DNA from: Niallia endozanthoxylica
GTDB taxonomy: Bacteria; Bacillota; Bacilli; Bacillales; Cytobacillaceae
Assembly: GCF_008710145.1 (NCBI RefSeq)
Contig: NZ_VYKL01000028.1
Location: 62,001 to 126,000, forward strand
Length of the DNA stretch: 64,000 bases
Direction of reading: 5' to 3'
A program made the translations under genes and the position numbers. Below the pieces are notes generated by a model, which did not search any database, had not been told where the DNA came from, and saw only the letters and a program-made list of their open reading frames with translations. This document shows, one piece after another, positions 17,251 through 26,056 of this stretch; the first letter of the stretch is position 1, and every line of letters begins with the position of its first letter.

Positions 17251-18206
17251 CTACGTGGGATTAAACGATCCCTTGCGTCCATATATTCCGTAAATAGCTT
17301 ATCAACAAATTCTGCTGCACTTGTTACCTCTTTTATCACACCAATGCCTTGTCCGCTTCCCCAAATATCCTTCCAAGGCTTAATGGACTTTTCTCCAAAA
17401 TGCATCTGTGATGGATTACCTTCCGGAAGATTGTCGGGATCCAATCCCGCTGCTGCAATCGATGGTTTCAAGTAATTTCCATGAACACCGGTGAACAGAC
17501 TGGTATAAACAATATCATCGGATGTACTGTCAATAATGGCTTGCTTATATTCTTCAGATGCACGCGCTTCATGTGTGGCAATAAACGGAGAGCCAATATA
17601 GGCAAAATCAGCTCCCATCGCTTGGGCAGCAAGGACAGCAGCTCCCGTGGCAATCGATCCAGACAAAGCAAGCGGACCATCGAACCATTGGCGGATTTCT
17701 TGAACCAAAGCAAAGGGACTCTTCATCCCAGCATGGCCGCCTGCACCTGCCGCAACAGCTATTAAGCCATCTGCGCCTTTGTCTATTGCCTTGTGGGCAA
17801 ACGTGTTATTAATGATGTCATGCAGAACCATTCCTCCGTAGCTATGTGCTGCGTCGAATATTTCTTTGCGGGCACCTAAGGATGAAATAATAATTGGCAC
17901 TTTATACTTTACACACAATTCCATGTCGTGCTCCAACCGATCATTGGACTTGTGAACAATTTGATTGATGGCAAATGGTGCAGCTGGACAATCTGGATTT
18001 TTTGCGTTATAAGCGGCAAGCTCTTCTGTTATCTCTGCCAGCCATTCATCTAAGAGGCTTGCGGGCCTAGCATTCAGCGCAGGCATCGCTCCAACAATCC
18101 CTGCCTTGCATTGCTCAATCACTAATTTAGGATTACTAATGATAAATAACGGTGCTCCGATTACAGGAATACGCAAATTCTCAAGGTTTGATGGAATTTT
18201 TGACAT
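17220..18206 (-). CDS. NAD(P)H-dependent flavin oxidoreductase / nitronate monooxygenase-like
   Basis: About 328 residues of the 2-nitropropane dioxygenase/IMP-dehydrogenase-like FMN barrel: PVIGAPLFIISNP at the N-terminus, GADGLIAVAAGAGGHAG (flavin phosphate loop), LSGSIATGAAVLAAQAMGADFAYIGSPF. Such enzymes oxidise nitronates or act as enoyl reductases. The start is 18206 with GGAGGA 8 bases upstream; an ATG at 18221 overlaps that site. The last ~13 residues (after DARDRLIP) are read from the out-of-frame transposase remnant, so the natural C-terminus was probably replaced. Confidence 0.85.
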   Translation of the reverse strand: MSKIPSNLENLRIPVIGAPLFIISNPKLVIEQCKAGIVGAMPALNARPASLLDEWLAEITEELAAYNAKNPDCPAAPFAINQIVHKSNDRLEHDMELCVKYKVPIIISSLGARKEIFDAAHSYGGMVLHDIINNTFAHKAIDKGADGLIAVAAGAGGHAGMKSPFALVQEIRQWFDGPLALSGSIATGAAVLAAQAMGADFAYIGSPFIATHEARASEEYKQAIIDSTSDDIVYTSLFTGVHGNYLKPSIAAAGLDPDNLPEGNPSQMHFGEKSIKPWKDIWGSGQGIGVIKEVTSAAEFVDKLFTEYMDARDRLIPRSEGGRNSRRH

Positions 18207-18261
18207 AGACTGTTCCTCCATTCAATTCATAGCAAATTTTTTAGATTTAGAATATCCCTCA

Positions 18262-19152
18262 CTATTGAACCATCCTAGTCTCTTTTTTGCTTATCGATTT
18301 TTTAGGGAACCCTAATAAGATTCCAATTCCTAGTATTAAGAGAATGATTCCAAACCATGAAGTAGTCGTTAAGGATTCGCCCAATAGAAAAACGCCTAGT
18401 AATGCAGCGGTTAATGGTTCGGCTAATGAAAGCGTAACGGCCGTTGATGAAGAAACATGGACAAGTCCTTTGGCAAAAAGAAGATAGGCTATCCCGGTTG
18501 CCATAATGCCAAGTTGAAGACTTACACCCACCCCTCGAAAGCTCATGATCCAAGACATGTCAAAAACAAATAAAAATGGAGATAGCCAAATGGCACTGAG
18601 GGTAAAAACGACTGCTACTACTGATAAGGACGAATGTTTTTCAACCAAAGTTCTACTTATAAAAGTATAGCTGGCAAAGGATAACCCAGCCCCAAGAGCC
18701 ATTACGATTCCTATTGGGTTTACTAATACTTCTTTATTAACAAAGATTAATAGACAACCTGCTATTGATAGGAAAGTAGAGTTCCACCAAATTTTAGGCG
18801 GACGAACCTTTACATACATCCATTCTATAATTCCCGAGAAGATAGGTGCACTCCCAATAGCTACGACTGTCCCAATGGCTACTCCTGTAATGGAAACCGC
18901 TGAGAAGAATAAAGGGTTATACAAAGCCATACATAAAGAAGCCATAATCGTTGTCTTGATTGGCCAACCTCGTAAGTTGAATTTCCCTATTACGAGTAAA
19001 ATCAATAATAAAAATAAACCTCCAACCGCTAAGCGGGTAGCCCCAATAGCAATCGGATGTGCACCCGCTGGCGCAAGCGCCTGAGTGGTACCAGTGGTCC
19101 CCCAAAGGATTGCAGCAAACAATACGAAACAAGCAGGTAACATTCCCTTCAC
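18262..19152 (-). CDS. EamA/DMT-family transporter
   Basis: About 296 residues with ten hydrophobic segments in two EamA halves (FVLFAAILWGTTGTTQALAP at the start; VMALGAGLSFASYTFISRTLV in the second half; SLAEPLTAALLGVFLLGE near the end). This drug/metabolite family usually exports amino acids or metabolites. The preferred start is GTG 19152, with GGAGGT 7 bases upstream; the ATG at 19167 overlaps that site. It is directly upstream of the nitronate monooxygenase-like gene, same strand, and possibly co-transcribed. Confidence 0.85.
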   Translation of the reverse strand: MKGMLPACFVLFAAILWGTTGTTQALAPAGAHPIAIGATRLAVGGLFLLLILLVIGKFNLRGWPIKTTIMASLCMALYNPLFFSAVSITGVAIGTVVAIGSAPIFSGIIEWMYVKVRPPKIWWNSTFLSIAGCLLIFVNKEVLVNPIGIVMALGAGLSFASYTFISRTLVEKHSSLSVVAVVFTLSAIWLSPFLFVFDMSWIMSFRGVGVSLQLGIMATGIAYLLFAKGLVHVSSSTAVTLSLAEPLTAALLGVFLLGESLTTTSWFGIILLILGIGILLGFPKKSISKKETRMVQ

Positions 19153-19242
19153 TTGATTCACCTCCATTTGTATAGATTATTAACTACTATTTCACATCTC
19201 CCTAAAATCAACGCACCCAATCGTTGACTAAACATTTAAAGG

Positions 19243-19689
19243 CTATTCAGCTAAATCTAAATCATAATGATAAAATTGAGAGTCCCTTTTATATCCATTT
19301 TTCTCATATAATCTTTGAGCCGCATAGTTATCTGGTGCTGTTTCCAAACTAATACTTTTAGCACCTGTTTCAATAGCAAAATCTTTTGCTTTATGTAAGA
19401 GCATGTTTCCTATTCCTTGGTTTCTAGTTTCTGTATCTACATATAAGTCATTTAAAACCCATGCCCTTTTCATGGAAATGGATGAAAATGTGGGATAAAG
19501 TTGAGTAAACCCTAAATACTCTTGTTTATCTTTAACAACAAATATAATAGAATCCTTGTTTTCTAAACGATTTTTTATGTAAGTCTTGGCACCTTCTAAA
19601 TCTGATGTTTGTTGATAAAACATGCGATAGCCATTAAATAAATGGGATATTCCCTCTAAATCTTCAATGGTAGCTTGATATATTTTCAA
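19243..19689 (-). CDS. GNAT-family N-acetyltransferase
   Basis: About 148 residues. The acetyl-CoA loop is RNQGIGNMLLHKAKDFA, preceded by the beta-strand WVLNDLYVDTE and followed by ISLETAPDNYAAQRLYEKNGYKRD, all standard GNAT signatures. The TTG at 19689 with GAGAGG 7 bases upstream gives the normal family start (MKIYQATIEDLEG). An upstream ATG at 19752 adds non-homologous residues. Substrate unknown. Confidence 0.85.
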   Translation of the reverse strand: MKIYQATIEDLEGISHLFNGYRMFYQQTSDLEGAKTYIKNRLENKDSIIFVVKDKQEYLGFTQLYPTFSSISMKRAWVLNDLYVDTETRNQGIGNMLLHKAKDFAIETGAKSISLETAPDNYAAQRLYEKNGYKRDSQFYHYDLDLAE

Positions 19690-19798
19690 TTGAATTCCTC
19701 TCCTCATTAGATTATATTTTATTAGTTTATCAGAGATTGTTGAAAAGAACATCTGGCAGCAGTAGAATGTCCCCGATTAGCAGGTTAGTATAGCAGGC

Positions 19799-19836
19799 AA
19801 AAGGCATCCCGAATACATCTATTCAGGATGCCTTTT
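19799..19836. terminator. Bidirectional hairpin
   Basis: AAAAGGCATCCCGAAT and ATTCAGGATGCCTTTT, nearly perfect, with a 6-base loop. Confidence 0.75.
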
Positions 19837-19967
19837 GTCCTATTTTCACCTGTTATTACAAAGATTTTTTATATTATACATTTAATCTCACAAACCACAC
19901 TTCACATCAATAAAAAAAGGCTTTACTGCGGCTGGCGTAAAGTCCCATTTACTCAAAACAGAATGAT

Positions 19968-20465
19968 TCAATTTCTCTGAAAACCCATATGATCTATCTT
20001 CCTTATTATACCAATAATAGATCTTGTAAATAATGATTTCAACATGAGACTGAAGAAAGTATGGTACCACTTCCACTTTCTACTCCATACAATATAATCC
20101 GTTCTTCTCTCTGCCCAAAGTTCAATAAAAAATGAAGGCAGGAGCAAGAGAAAAAGTTTGTAAATCATTTGAAGAACGTTGTCCTTATAGGTCCATTGAT
20201 TATAAAGAACGGTAAAAGTAGGATATAAAAAATAATCGAATAATATATTTGTATCGAATATTTTGGAAAATAATCGAACTGGATATCTTATGATTTTATT
20301 CTTCGCTAAAATTCTATCTATCATACCGTTTGTAACCGCATTGAATAAATAGACTATAATCCAATCTTTTATTGGCCGTTTTCTTAATATTATTGGAATG
20401 ATAATCACCGAATTGATCAAGAATATCATTTGTAATAATCTTAACTGAGTTTTATTTCTCTTCAT
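19968..20465 (-). CDS. CBO0543-family membrane protein
   Basis: About 165 residues with four or five hydrophobic segments and the family pattern KDWIIVYLFNAVTNGMIDR, IRYPVRLFSKIFDTNILFDY and LYNQWTYKD. These small Bacillus/Clostridium membrane proteins have no assigned function. The start at 20465 follows an AAAGGG site; an earlier frame opening at 20498 lacks one. It stands alone. Confidence 0.75.
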   Translation of the reverse strand: MKRNKTQLRLLQMIFLINSVIIIPIILRKRPIKDWIIVYLFNAVTNGMIDRILAKNKIIRYPVRLFSKIFDTNILFDYFLYPTFTVLYNQWTYKDNVLQMIYKLFLLLLPSFFIELWAERRTDYIVWSRKWKWYHTFFSLMLKSLFTRSIIGIIRKIDHMGFQRN

Positions 20466-20632
20466 CAAAAGCATCCCTTTTTCTTTTAGAATGCTCAATA
20501 GAAAGAATATCTATGTGTGATATGAAGTAAAATATAGAGTGTATGGTTCTTTATATGTAAATAAGCCATCAGGATGTTTTCATTTCCATTAATAAGGGGG
20601 ATGATTACAAAGTTTAAACACAAAATATAAAG

Positions 20633-20660
20633 AAGGTAAACACAGGAGTGTGCTTACCTT
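20633..20660. terminator. Short hairpin
   Basis: AAGGTAA and TTACCTT arms with an inner CAC/GTG pair. It lies downstream (minus strand) of the chimeric remnant at 20.7-21.2 kb. Confidence 0.5.
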
Positions 20661-20739
20661 TGGTTACACTATAGAAGTAAAATAGTTATGAAGCACTCGC
20701 TTCTTCATCGTTCATCCCTTTAGACTTCATCCCTTTTTG

Positions 20740-21227
20740 ATAATTTGAGCCCGGTCTTCCATTTATGGCGGTTCCTCAAACCATCCGTTCTTAATCTTTA
20801 TTTCAATTCCTTCCTAGGCGTAGAAATAAACATCTTTTTCCAGCAAAAGAGTTTTCATCGATAAGTCATTTCTTAAGCTAAAGAACCCGCCTGTTCCAGA
20901 GCCAATAAGGCCAAAGCCATTGAGGATATAAAGCAGAATCCAGTCCTCGTTTAGTACGGCCTTTGCCTCCTCAAACCTGCCTAACATGGATAAGGCAATC
21001 CCCATGTTTAGATTAGCCATGTTATTTACTATAATTTCCCAGATAATTAGGATAAAACCATGTAGGTACTTACCTAAAAACATGTGTCCAAAGCCCGGAA
21101 AAGTAAACGACCACCAGCCTGCAACCCAGGGAATACGAGGATATACTGAGTTGACCCCGAATGCGGATACCCGCCCTTTGGGATAACGAGGATGTATGTC
21201 AGCTGACTGGAACTTCTGACGTGGCAT
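20740..21227 (-). pseudogene. Chimeric remnant: membrane protein head fused to a DUF3231 tail
   Basis: The open frame 21227-20814 starts with a soluble head (MPRQKFQSADIHPRYPKG) and membrane segments (IPWVAGWWSFTFPGFGHMFLG, LHGFILIIWEIIVNNMANL). It then switches to NGFGLIGSGTGGFFSLRND, which matches the last ~50 residues of DUF3231 proteins. After an in-frame TAG the DUF3231 match continues (EGIEIKIKNGWFEEPP), then a TAA, then MEDR, as in the intact copies at 40.7 and 61.9 kb. So the 3' part is a decayed DUF3231 gene. The head may be a truncated unrelated gene; I cannot say whether any product is made. Confidence 0.65.
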
Positions 21228-21313
21228 AGATTATCTTCCCATTTGATTCTTCACTTCACATAAAAAATCGCTTATTTATTCATTCGTTCACCATTTTATG
21301 TATTAAGAAAAAT

Positions 21314-21344
21314 GACAGGCACCATCCAAATGATGGCGCCTGTC
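21314..21344. terminator. Hairpin of the GACAGGC type
   Basis: GACAGGCACCATC and GATGGCGCCTGTC arms. It follows the GerMN lipoprotein gene on the minus strand and resembles the repeat at 6300-6360. Confidence 0.6.
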
Positions 21345-21360
21345 GTACGCTGTTACTTTA

Positions 21361-22491
21361 CTATTTTATTTCAACAGTCTCTTCCATAGGAGTTACAGTT
21401 AAAAATTCTCCTTTATTCAATGAAATATGTCCAGATTCATAGAGTTCATTATCAACGGTAAGATATACTTTTTCCACGCCATAATAATGACCAAACGTAC
21501 TGACGATACTTTGAAGGATCATCATTTCAAGACCTCCTCCAGCGGACAGTTCTGTTAAAAAGGCTTTATTTATATCAATATATAGATTGTTATCTTGATT
21601 TAAATATAAACTAGTTATTTTTGTATTCTTCGTCAATACCGTATTTAGTAAATCCGGCACATTTTCTTTATAAGCCTTTTCTAATACCATTTTAGTTATA
21701 TCATTGGTATGAAAAGAAATTTCTATATTTTTATAATATAATCGATCATCATCAATATTAGGATAAAAAAATCGAATACTTTGAACGAGCGGAACGTTTT
21801 TTTCTATTTTACTTAAAGAAGAACGGACCTCCGTCCCATTTGATTGAAATAATGTTTGAACTAAACTAATCCCTTTGACATAATAGTCAAGCGTTTTCCC
21901 ATCAGGACCTTCTGTACTTACCTCAATCGCCTGATATTTCCCAGACGGTGTGGTTACGTCAGCTGAAAGATTGGTAATCGTTCTAACTCTTGAATCCTTT
22001 AACTTCCAAGATGTCCCTTCCTTTAATGGTTCCATTAATAGAACTTCCTCTTCACTGCTTTTGGAGCTTAATAGATTTTCCCTGTAATATGCTTCTCCTC
22101 TTGAATACGTATGGATTAGTTTCCCATCCTTTATTTCAATGATACGGGCTAACACCGTACCGCCATTATCGACTCTTTGCTGTACTTTCTGCTCAGCAGT
22201 ATAATCGTTATAAACATCAAAAGAAGCATATTCATTTCCCGTCCCTTCATACACATAGTGAACATTTTCTTCTATAGGATAATATTCTTCGATTGTGATT
22301 GATTCGGTTTCAGATTCATTCTGTGTTTCTTGTTGTTCATTTTCATTATCTTTACTTTCTTCGTTTCCCTTCTGCTCCTCCTGTACAGGATTCAATCCAT
22401 TGTTAGTAGGAGAATCATTTCCACGATCAACGGTGCATCCAGATAACAACAAAACAAGTGCTAATAAACTAGTTAATAGATATTTGTTCAT
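21361..22491 (-). CDS. GerMN-domain lipoprotein
   Basis: 376 residues. A signal peptide ends in the lipobox LLSGC (Cys19 would be lipidated), followed by a Glu/Asn/Gln-rich linker. A middle domain of about 170 residues (VHYVYEGTGNEYASFDV onwards) precedes a C-terminal GerMN domain (ITSLYLNQDNNLYIDINKAFL through VEKVYLTVDN). GerMN proteins act in sporulation and germination; this would be a membrane-anchored extracytoplasmic protein. It is a single gene flanked by hairpins. Confidence 0.85.
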   Translation of the reverse strand: MNKYLLTSLLALVLLLSGCTVDRGNDSPTNNGLNPVQEEQKGNEESKDNENEQQETQNESETESITIEEYYPIEENVHYVYEGTGNEYASFDVYNDYTAEQKVQQRVDNGGTVLARIIEIKDGKLIHTYSRGEAYYRENLLSSKSSEEEVLLMEPLKEGTSWKLKDSRVRTITNLSADVTTPSGKYQAIEVSTEGPDGKTLDYYVKGISLVQTLFQSNGTEVRSSLSKIEKNVPLVQSIRFFYPNIDDDRLYYKNIEISFHTNDITKMVLEKAYKENVPDLLNTVLTKNTKITSLYLNQDNNLYIDINKAFLTELSAGGGLEMMILQSIVSTFGHYYGVEKVYLTVDNELYESGHISLNKGEFLTVTPMEETVEIK

Positions 22492-22645
22492 CCAACCCCT
22501 CCTCTTCTAATGAATATTCCATCATCATTCATTTTAAAACATTCGATCATTTAAAGGTTGTTATTTAGTACGATTTTAACTCTATCTCAATTATAATCTT
22601 TATTTATACATTATGTTAGAAAATTTCGACTTTCAAAAAACAGCA

Positions 22646-22688
22646 AGGCGGCAGATACCATCCAACATGGAGATAGCATCTGCCGCCT
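22646..22688 (-). terminator. Terminator after exonuclease gene
   Basis: AGGCGGCAGAT and ATCTGCCGCCT perfect 11-bp arms; a T-run (minus strand) follows. Confidence 0.8.
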
Positions 22689-22699
22689 ATAATGATTGG

Positions 22700-23656
22700 T
22701 CATGATTTGATTAAATCTAGGAACTCAGTTTCTCTAATCACTTTGATGTCATTTCCCTGTTCCATTAGGGCATAGGCTTTTTTCTCTTTTGTGCTCAAGC
22801 CCTCTTTGCCTACTAGAGTTAAATCCTGCTGCCCTACGACTAAATAATGTGTTTTTCCGCTTACACCGCTTTTTACTAGCCCGCCCAAGTCCACTACCTT
22901 TTGCATCGCAGCTTTTCGATCAATCGTCTCTAAATCCCCGGTAAACACCACATTTTTCCCAAATAGAATATGATCCTCATTATAGTTTTCAACAGAGGAA
23001 GTTATTTCAGAAATGGCGATTCGATTTTTAAACTTGTTCTCTTTAGTCTGCTTCGTTTTATTTTTGAAGTAGATTTGGGGTTTTAGCTCTGAGAACATTT
23101 TCACTGGGATGCTTCTGTATACCTTGCAATAGGACTGCAATGATTTTTTCCGCTTCAATTCTACACTTGCAATGACAAGCTTGGCACAGGAAACGGCATC
23201 TGCAAGGGCATTGTGATGGTCGTTCAATTGGATATCAAAATGAGCAAGCCGATCCTTTAATGAATTTCCGACTTTTTCTCCGCTGCATGCTTTCGCACTA
23301 ATCGGAATGCTGCAAATATATGGAAATTCCGGTATCTCCAGCGAATAGGCAGTCAAACAGGCGTGCAGCACACTCATGTCAAATTGGGCGTTATGTGCGA
23401 CAATCGGGACATCATGAAAATAATCCTTGATTTCTTCCCAAATTTCATTAAATTTCTTCGCATGCATCACATCTTGGGCTGTTAATCCATGCACCTTTAC
23501 CGTTTCCTCTTCGAAATGAAGTGTCGGAGGCTGTATTAAAAAATATTTTTCATCGATAATTTGATTATCCTCAACAAAAGCCATCCCTAAAGAACAGGCA
23601 CTATTTAAGTGATTATTCGCTATTTCAAAATCAATTGCAATGAAATCCATCATCAT
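22700..23656 (-). CDS. DnaQ-like 3'-5' exonuclease with C-terminal BRCT domain
   Basis: 318 residues. The exonuclease domain (1-165) has the DEDD motifs: FIAIDFEIAN (Exo I), VAHNAQFDMSVL (Exo II) and DHHNALADAVSCA (Exo III, DEDDh His). The last ~85 residues form a BRCT domain (NVVFTGDLETIDRKAAMQKV...GGLVKSGVSGKTHYLVVG). Proteins of this layout are annotated as DNA polymerase III epsilon-like and probably act in DNA repair. Three consecutive ATGs open the frame; the third (23650) is best placed behind GGGGGA. Confidence 0.87.
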   Translation of the reverse strand: MMMDFIAIDFEIANNHLNSACSLGMAFVEDNQIIDEKYFLIQPPTLHFEEETVKVHGLTAQDVMHAKKFNEIWEEIKDYFHDVPIVAHNAQFDMSVLHACLTAYSLEIPEFPYICSIPISAKACSGEKVGNSLKDRLAHFDIQLNDHHNALADAVSCAKLVIASVELKRKKSLQSYCKVYRSIPVKMFSELKPQIYFKNKTKQTKENKFKNRIAISEITSSVENYNEDHILFGKNVVFTGDLETIDRKAAMQKVVDLGGLVKSGVSGKTHYLVVGQQDLTLVGKEGLSTKEKKAYALMEQGNDIKVIRETEFLDLIKS

Positions 23657-23766
23657 TCCCCCAATCCGATATGCTCTAATTGATTCTTTTATCTATTATA
23701 TACGATTCAGAATCAATTCTCTTACAAAAAACATAGAGTAGGAATGACTAAGAAAAGACGCGCTTG

Positions 23767-24171
23767 TTATTTCCCTGTTTCCTTAAATCTCTTAATCCTG
23801 TCACCAATTTCATCGTGAACACGCTGAAATTCAGACCACTCTTTTCCAGCTGGATCATCAAATCCCCAGTGTTCACGTTTCACATGTGAGGGTGTGATTG
23901 GGCATTTATCCGCAGCATCTCCACATAAGGTAACCACCAAATCCGCGTTATTTAAAATTTCCAGATCAATCCTATCTGATGTTTGATTGGAAATATCAAT
24001 ACCAACTTCTTTCATCGCCTTTACTGCATTCGGGTTTAATCCATGCGCTTCGATTCCAGCACTGTAGACGCTCCACTCATCACCTAAATATTTTTTTGCC
24101 CACCCTTCAGCCATTTGACTTCTGCAAGAGTTTCCCGTACATAAGAAATAGATTGATTTTTTGTGCGACAT
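23767..24171 (-). CDS. arsC: Thioredoxin-coupled arsenate reductase ArsC
   Basis: 134 residues with the low-molecular-weight phosphatase-like P-loop [14 protein letters not shown] and the redox cysteines in [13 protein letters not shown], as in B. subtilis/S. aureus ArsC. It reduces arsenate to arsenite using thioredoxin. AGGAGG precedes the ATG. It lies 21 bases downstream of an acr3 efflux gene that is broken, so arsenite made here would lack its usual pump unless another exists. No arsR is present in the window. Confidence 0.92.
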   Translation of the reverse strand: MSHKKSIYFLCTGNSCRSQMAEGWAKKYLGDEWSVYSAGIEAHGLNPNAVKAMKEVGIDISNQTSDRIDLEILNNADLVVTLCGDAADKCPITPSHVKREHWGFDDPAGKEWSEFQRVHDEIGDRIKRFKETGK

Positions 24172-24192
24172 AGGTAGTTCCTCCTCATTTCA

Positions 24193-24968
24193 TTATTGTA
24201 TTGTTGTGCGAAAATATTTCCTTTCCCATCGTAAAGCTACACCAACAAGAGCGATTAGGACAGGAACCTCCACTAACGGACCAATAACAGCTGCAAAAGC
24301 TTCACCGCTGTTAATTCCAAATACCGCAACCGCTACGGCAATCGCTAATTCAAAGTTGTTACTTGCAGCTGTAAAGGAATGTGCTGCTGTTACCGGATAA
24401 GACGCACCTGCTTTGCGAGAAGCAAAAAAGGATACGGCAAACATGATTAAGAAATAGATTAACAACGGAATGGCAAAGCAATCATTTGATCTCCTTTTAA
24501 TGAGAACATCATCACAATCGTAAATAATAAAGCGATTAGTGTAAGCGGAGAGATTTTAGGTAAAAACTTCCCCTCATACCATTCCTTCCCTTTCACCATT
24601 AACCCGATAAAGCGTGTCAACATACCTGCTGCAAATGGTAGGCCTAAATAAATAAGTACACTCTTTGCAATTTCCCACATCGAGATAGAAACAGATAAAT
24701 TTTCTAATCCAAATACACCAGGAAGGACATTTAAGAAGAAATAAGCAAAAACGGAATAGAATAAAATCTGGAATACAGAGTTAAATGCCACTAATCCTGC
24801 AACATATTCACGATCCCCGCGGGCCAAATCATTCCAAACAATCACCATGGCAATACAACGGGCAAGCCCAATCATAATTAAACCAGCCATATACTCTGGC
24901 TTATCCTGTAAAAAGATAATGGCTAAAAAGAACATTAAAACGGGACCAAGCAGCCAGTTTTGAAATAA
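24193..24968 (-). pseudogene. Broken Acr3-type arsenite efflux gene
   Basis: Two overlapping frames give the middle and C-terminal part of an Acr3 transporter. The first runs from [19 protein letters not shown] through [21 protein letters not shown] to [11 protein letters not shown]; the second continues [20 protein letters not shown] to the end. The frame break at about 24460-24470 removes the normal transition between them. The first ~95 residues expected for Acr3 are absent upstream of about 24968, where stops occur. Pseudogene upstream of an intact arsC. Confidence 0.8.
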
Positions 24969-25033
24969 ATAATCATTAACATTCCAAAGTTCATTGTAAA
25001 GTTACCATGAGGTGAACCATTCGTTTCACAAAC

Positions 25034-25062
25034 AAAAAAGTCTCCTTAATAAAGAAGACTTT
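25034..25062 (-). terminator. Terminator copy 1 (duplicated with HPr)
   Basis: AAGTCT...AGACTT hairpin with T-run on the minus strand, downstream of the HPr pseudogene. A nearly identical hairpin is at 25956-25986. Confidence 0.65.
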
Positions 25063-25134
25063 TGATAAATTCAATAGTAAGAAGCCGAGATAGGTAAATG
25101 TTCGAAGCACCTTTACTCTACAAAAAAGCGATTG

Positions 25135-25380
25135 TTAGCCGGCAAGGCCTTCTTTTTTCATGAGCTCATCGATTGCGGCCATGGCTGCTGATTCGTCCTC
25201 ACCGTTTGCAGTAATTTTCACACATACTCCTTGTACAACTCTAAGTGACATAATGCCCATAATCGATTTTAAATTTACTTATTTTCCGTTATATTCAGTT
25301 GTTAATTCTGACTGAAACTGTGATACTGAGCTAACCAATATGGTAGCAGGACGAGCATGCAATCCAAGTACAGGTAAAGA
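25135..25380 (-). pseudogene. HPr-like phosphocarrier pseudogene (duplicate)
   Basis: In frame it reads GLHARPATILVSSVSQFQS, EYNGK, then a TAA stop, then [12 protein letters not shown] and [19 protein letters not shown] to EGLAG. This is a clear copy of the HPr gene at 26057-26323. The phosphorylatable His and the regulatory Ser are retained, but a nonsense codon replaces the Gln after GK, and the N-terminal codons have diverged. The downstream terminator and spacer are duplicated too. Confidence 0.82.
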
Positions 25381-25394
25381 AAATTTAAGCAAAT

Positions 25395-25423
25395 AAAAAA
25401 CAGACCCCTTCATTTAGGGTCTG
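25395..25423 (-). terminator. Terminator of the cold-shock gene
   Basis: CAGACCC and GGGTCTG arms, followed on the minus strand by TTTTTT. Confidence 0.8.
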
Positions 25424-25436
25424 CCACCTGATATTA

Positions 25437-25637
25437 TTAAGCTTTTTGAACGTTTGTAGCTTGTGAGCCACGTTGACCTTGTTCAATTTCAAAAGTTACA
25501 CTTTGACCTTCGTCTAAAGATTTGAAACCTTCGCCTTGGATTGCTGAGAAATGTACGAATACGTCTTCTCCTGCTTCACGCTCGATGAATCCAAAACCTT
25601 TTTCTGCATTAAACCACTTTACTTTACCTTGTTCCAT
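25437..25637 (-). CDS. Cold-shock protein (CspA/CspB family)
   Basis: 66 residues, the canonical cold-shock domain: [17 protein letters not shown] (RNP1), DVFVHFSAI (RNP2), [18 protein letters not shown]. It binds single-stranded nucleic acid as an RNA chaperone. The correct start is ATG 25637 with GAGGAGG upstream. A longer open frame from 25739 covers what is probably the long 5' untranslated region usual for csp mRNAs. Confidence 0.93.
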   Translation of the reverse strand: MEQGKVKWFNAEKGFGFIEREAGEDVFVHFSAIQGEGFKSLDEGQSVTFEIEQGQRGSQATNVQKA

Positions 25638-25851
25638 AATTGTTGCCTCCTCGTGTGGATCTCCACACATTGTGTTACTACCCTTGCTCAAATACTTTAG
25701 ACGAAAAACAAAATAAATTCTCAATCTGAAAAAGAACAAAAATAATTCTTCCTAAGAATAACAGACATATCATGAAATAGCAAATGGAATAACTTTCATT
25801 TCGGAAGAAGATATTTCTTTATGAAATGTTATTGAAGAAAATGCTCCGATA

Positions 25852-25930
25852 GAAATACGGGGACGGTTCTGCCGTTTCAGCTCAAAGGAGATATCTTCCA
25901 TATAAAACGCGAAACCGCCCTCCATGTTTC
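25852..25930. repeat. TGAAAC palindromic repeat, copy 1
   Basis: Imperfect palindrome: GAAATACGGGGACGGTTCTG, GCCGTTTC, central AAGGAGATATCTTCC, then AAAACGCGAAACCGCCC and ATGTTTC. A further partial right arm (GAGCCGTTTCCATGTTTCC) follows to 25950. First member seen of a family spread over 25-63 kb. Confidence 0.75.
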
Positions 25931-25955
25931 AGAGCCGTTTCCATGTTTCCCAAAC

Positions 25956-25986
25956 AAAAAAAGTCTCCTTGAAAAAGAAGACTTTT
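25956..25986 (-). terminator. Terminator copy 2 downstream of HPr
   Basis: AAGTCT...AGACTT hairpin with T-run on the minus strand, ~70 bases beyond the HPr stop. It is the parent or twin of 25034-25062. Confidence 0.7.
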
Positions 25987-26056
25987 AATAGATTCATAGT
26001 AAGAAGCTAAAATATGCAAATGTTCGAGACACTTTTACTCTACTAAAAAACGATTA

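Noticed and set aside
20986-21186. Plus-strand frame overlapping the chimeric remnant
   Set aside because: It is a shadow of the minus-strand membrane-protein head and has no ribosome site or family features.
25638-25739. N-terminal extension of the cold-shock protein
   Set aside because: The normal CspB start with a strong ribosome site is at 25637; the extension is the long 5' leader typical of csp mRNAs.
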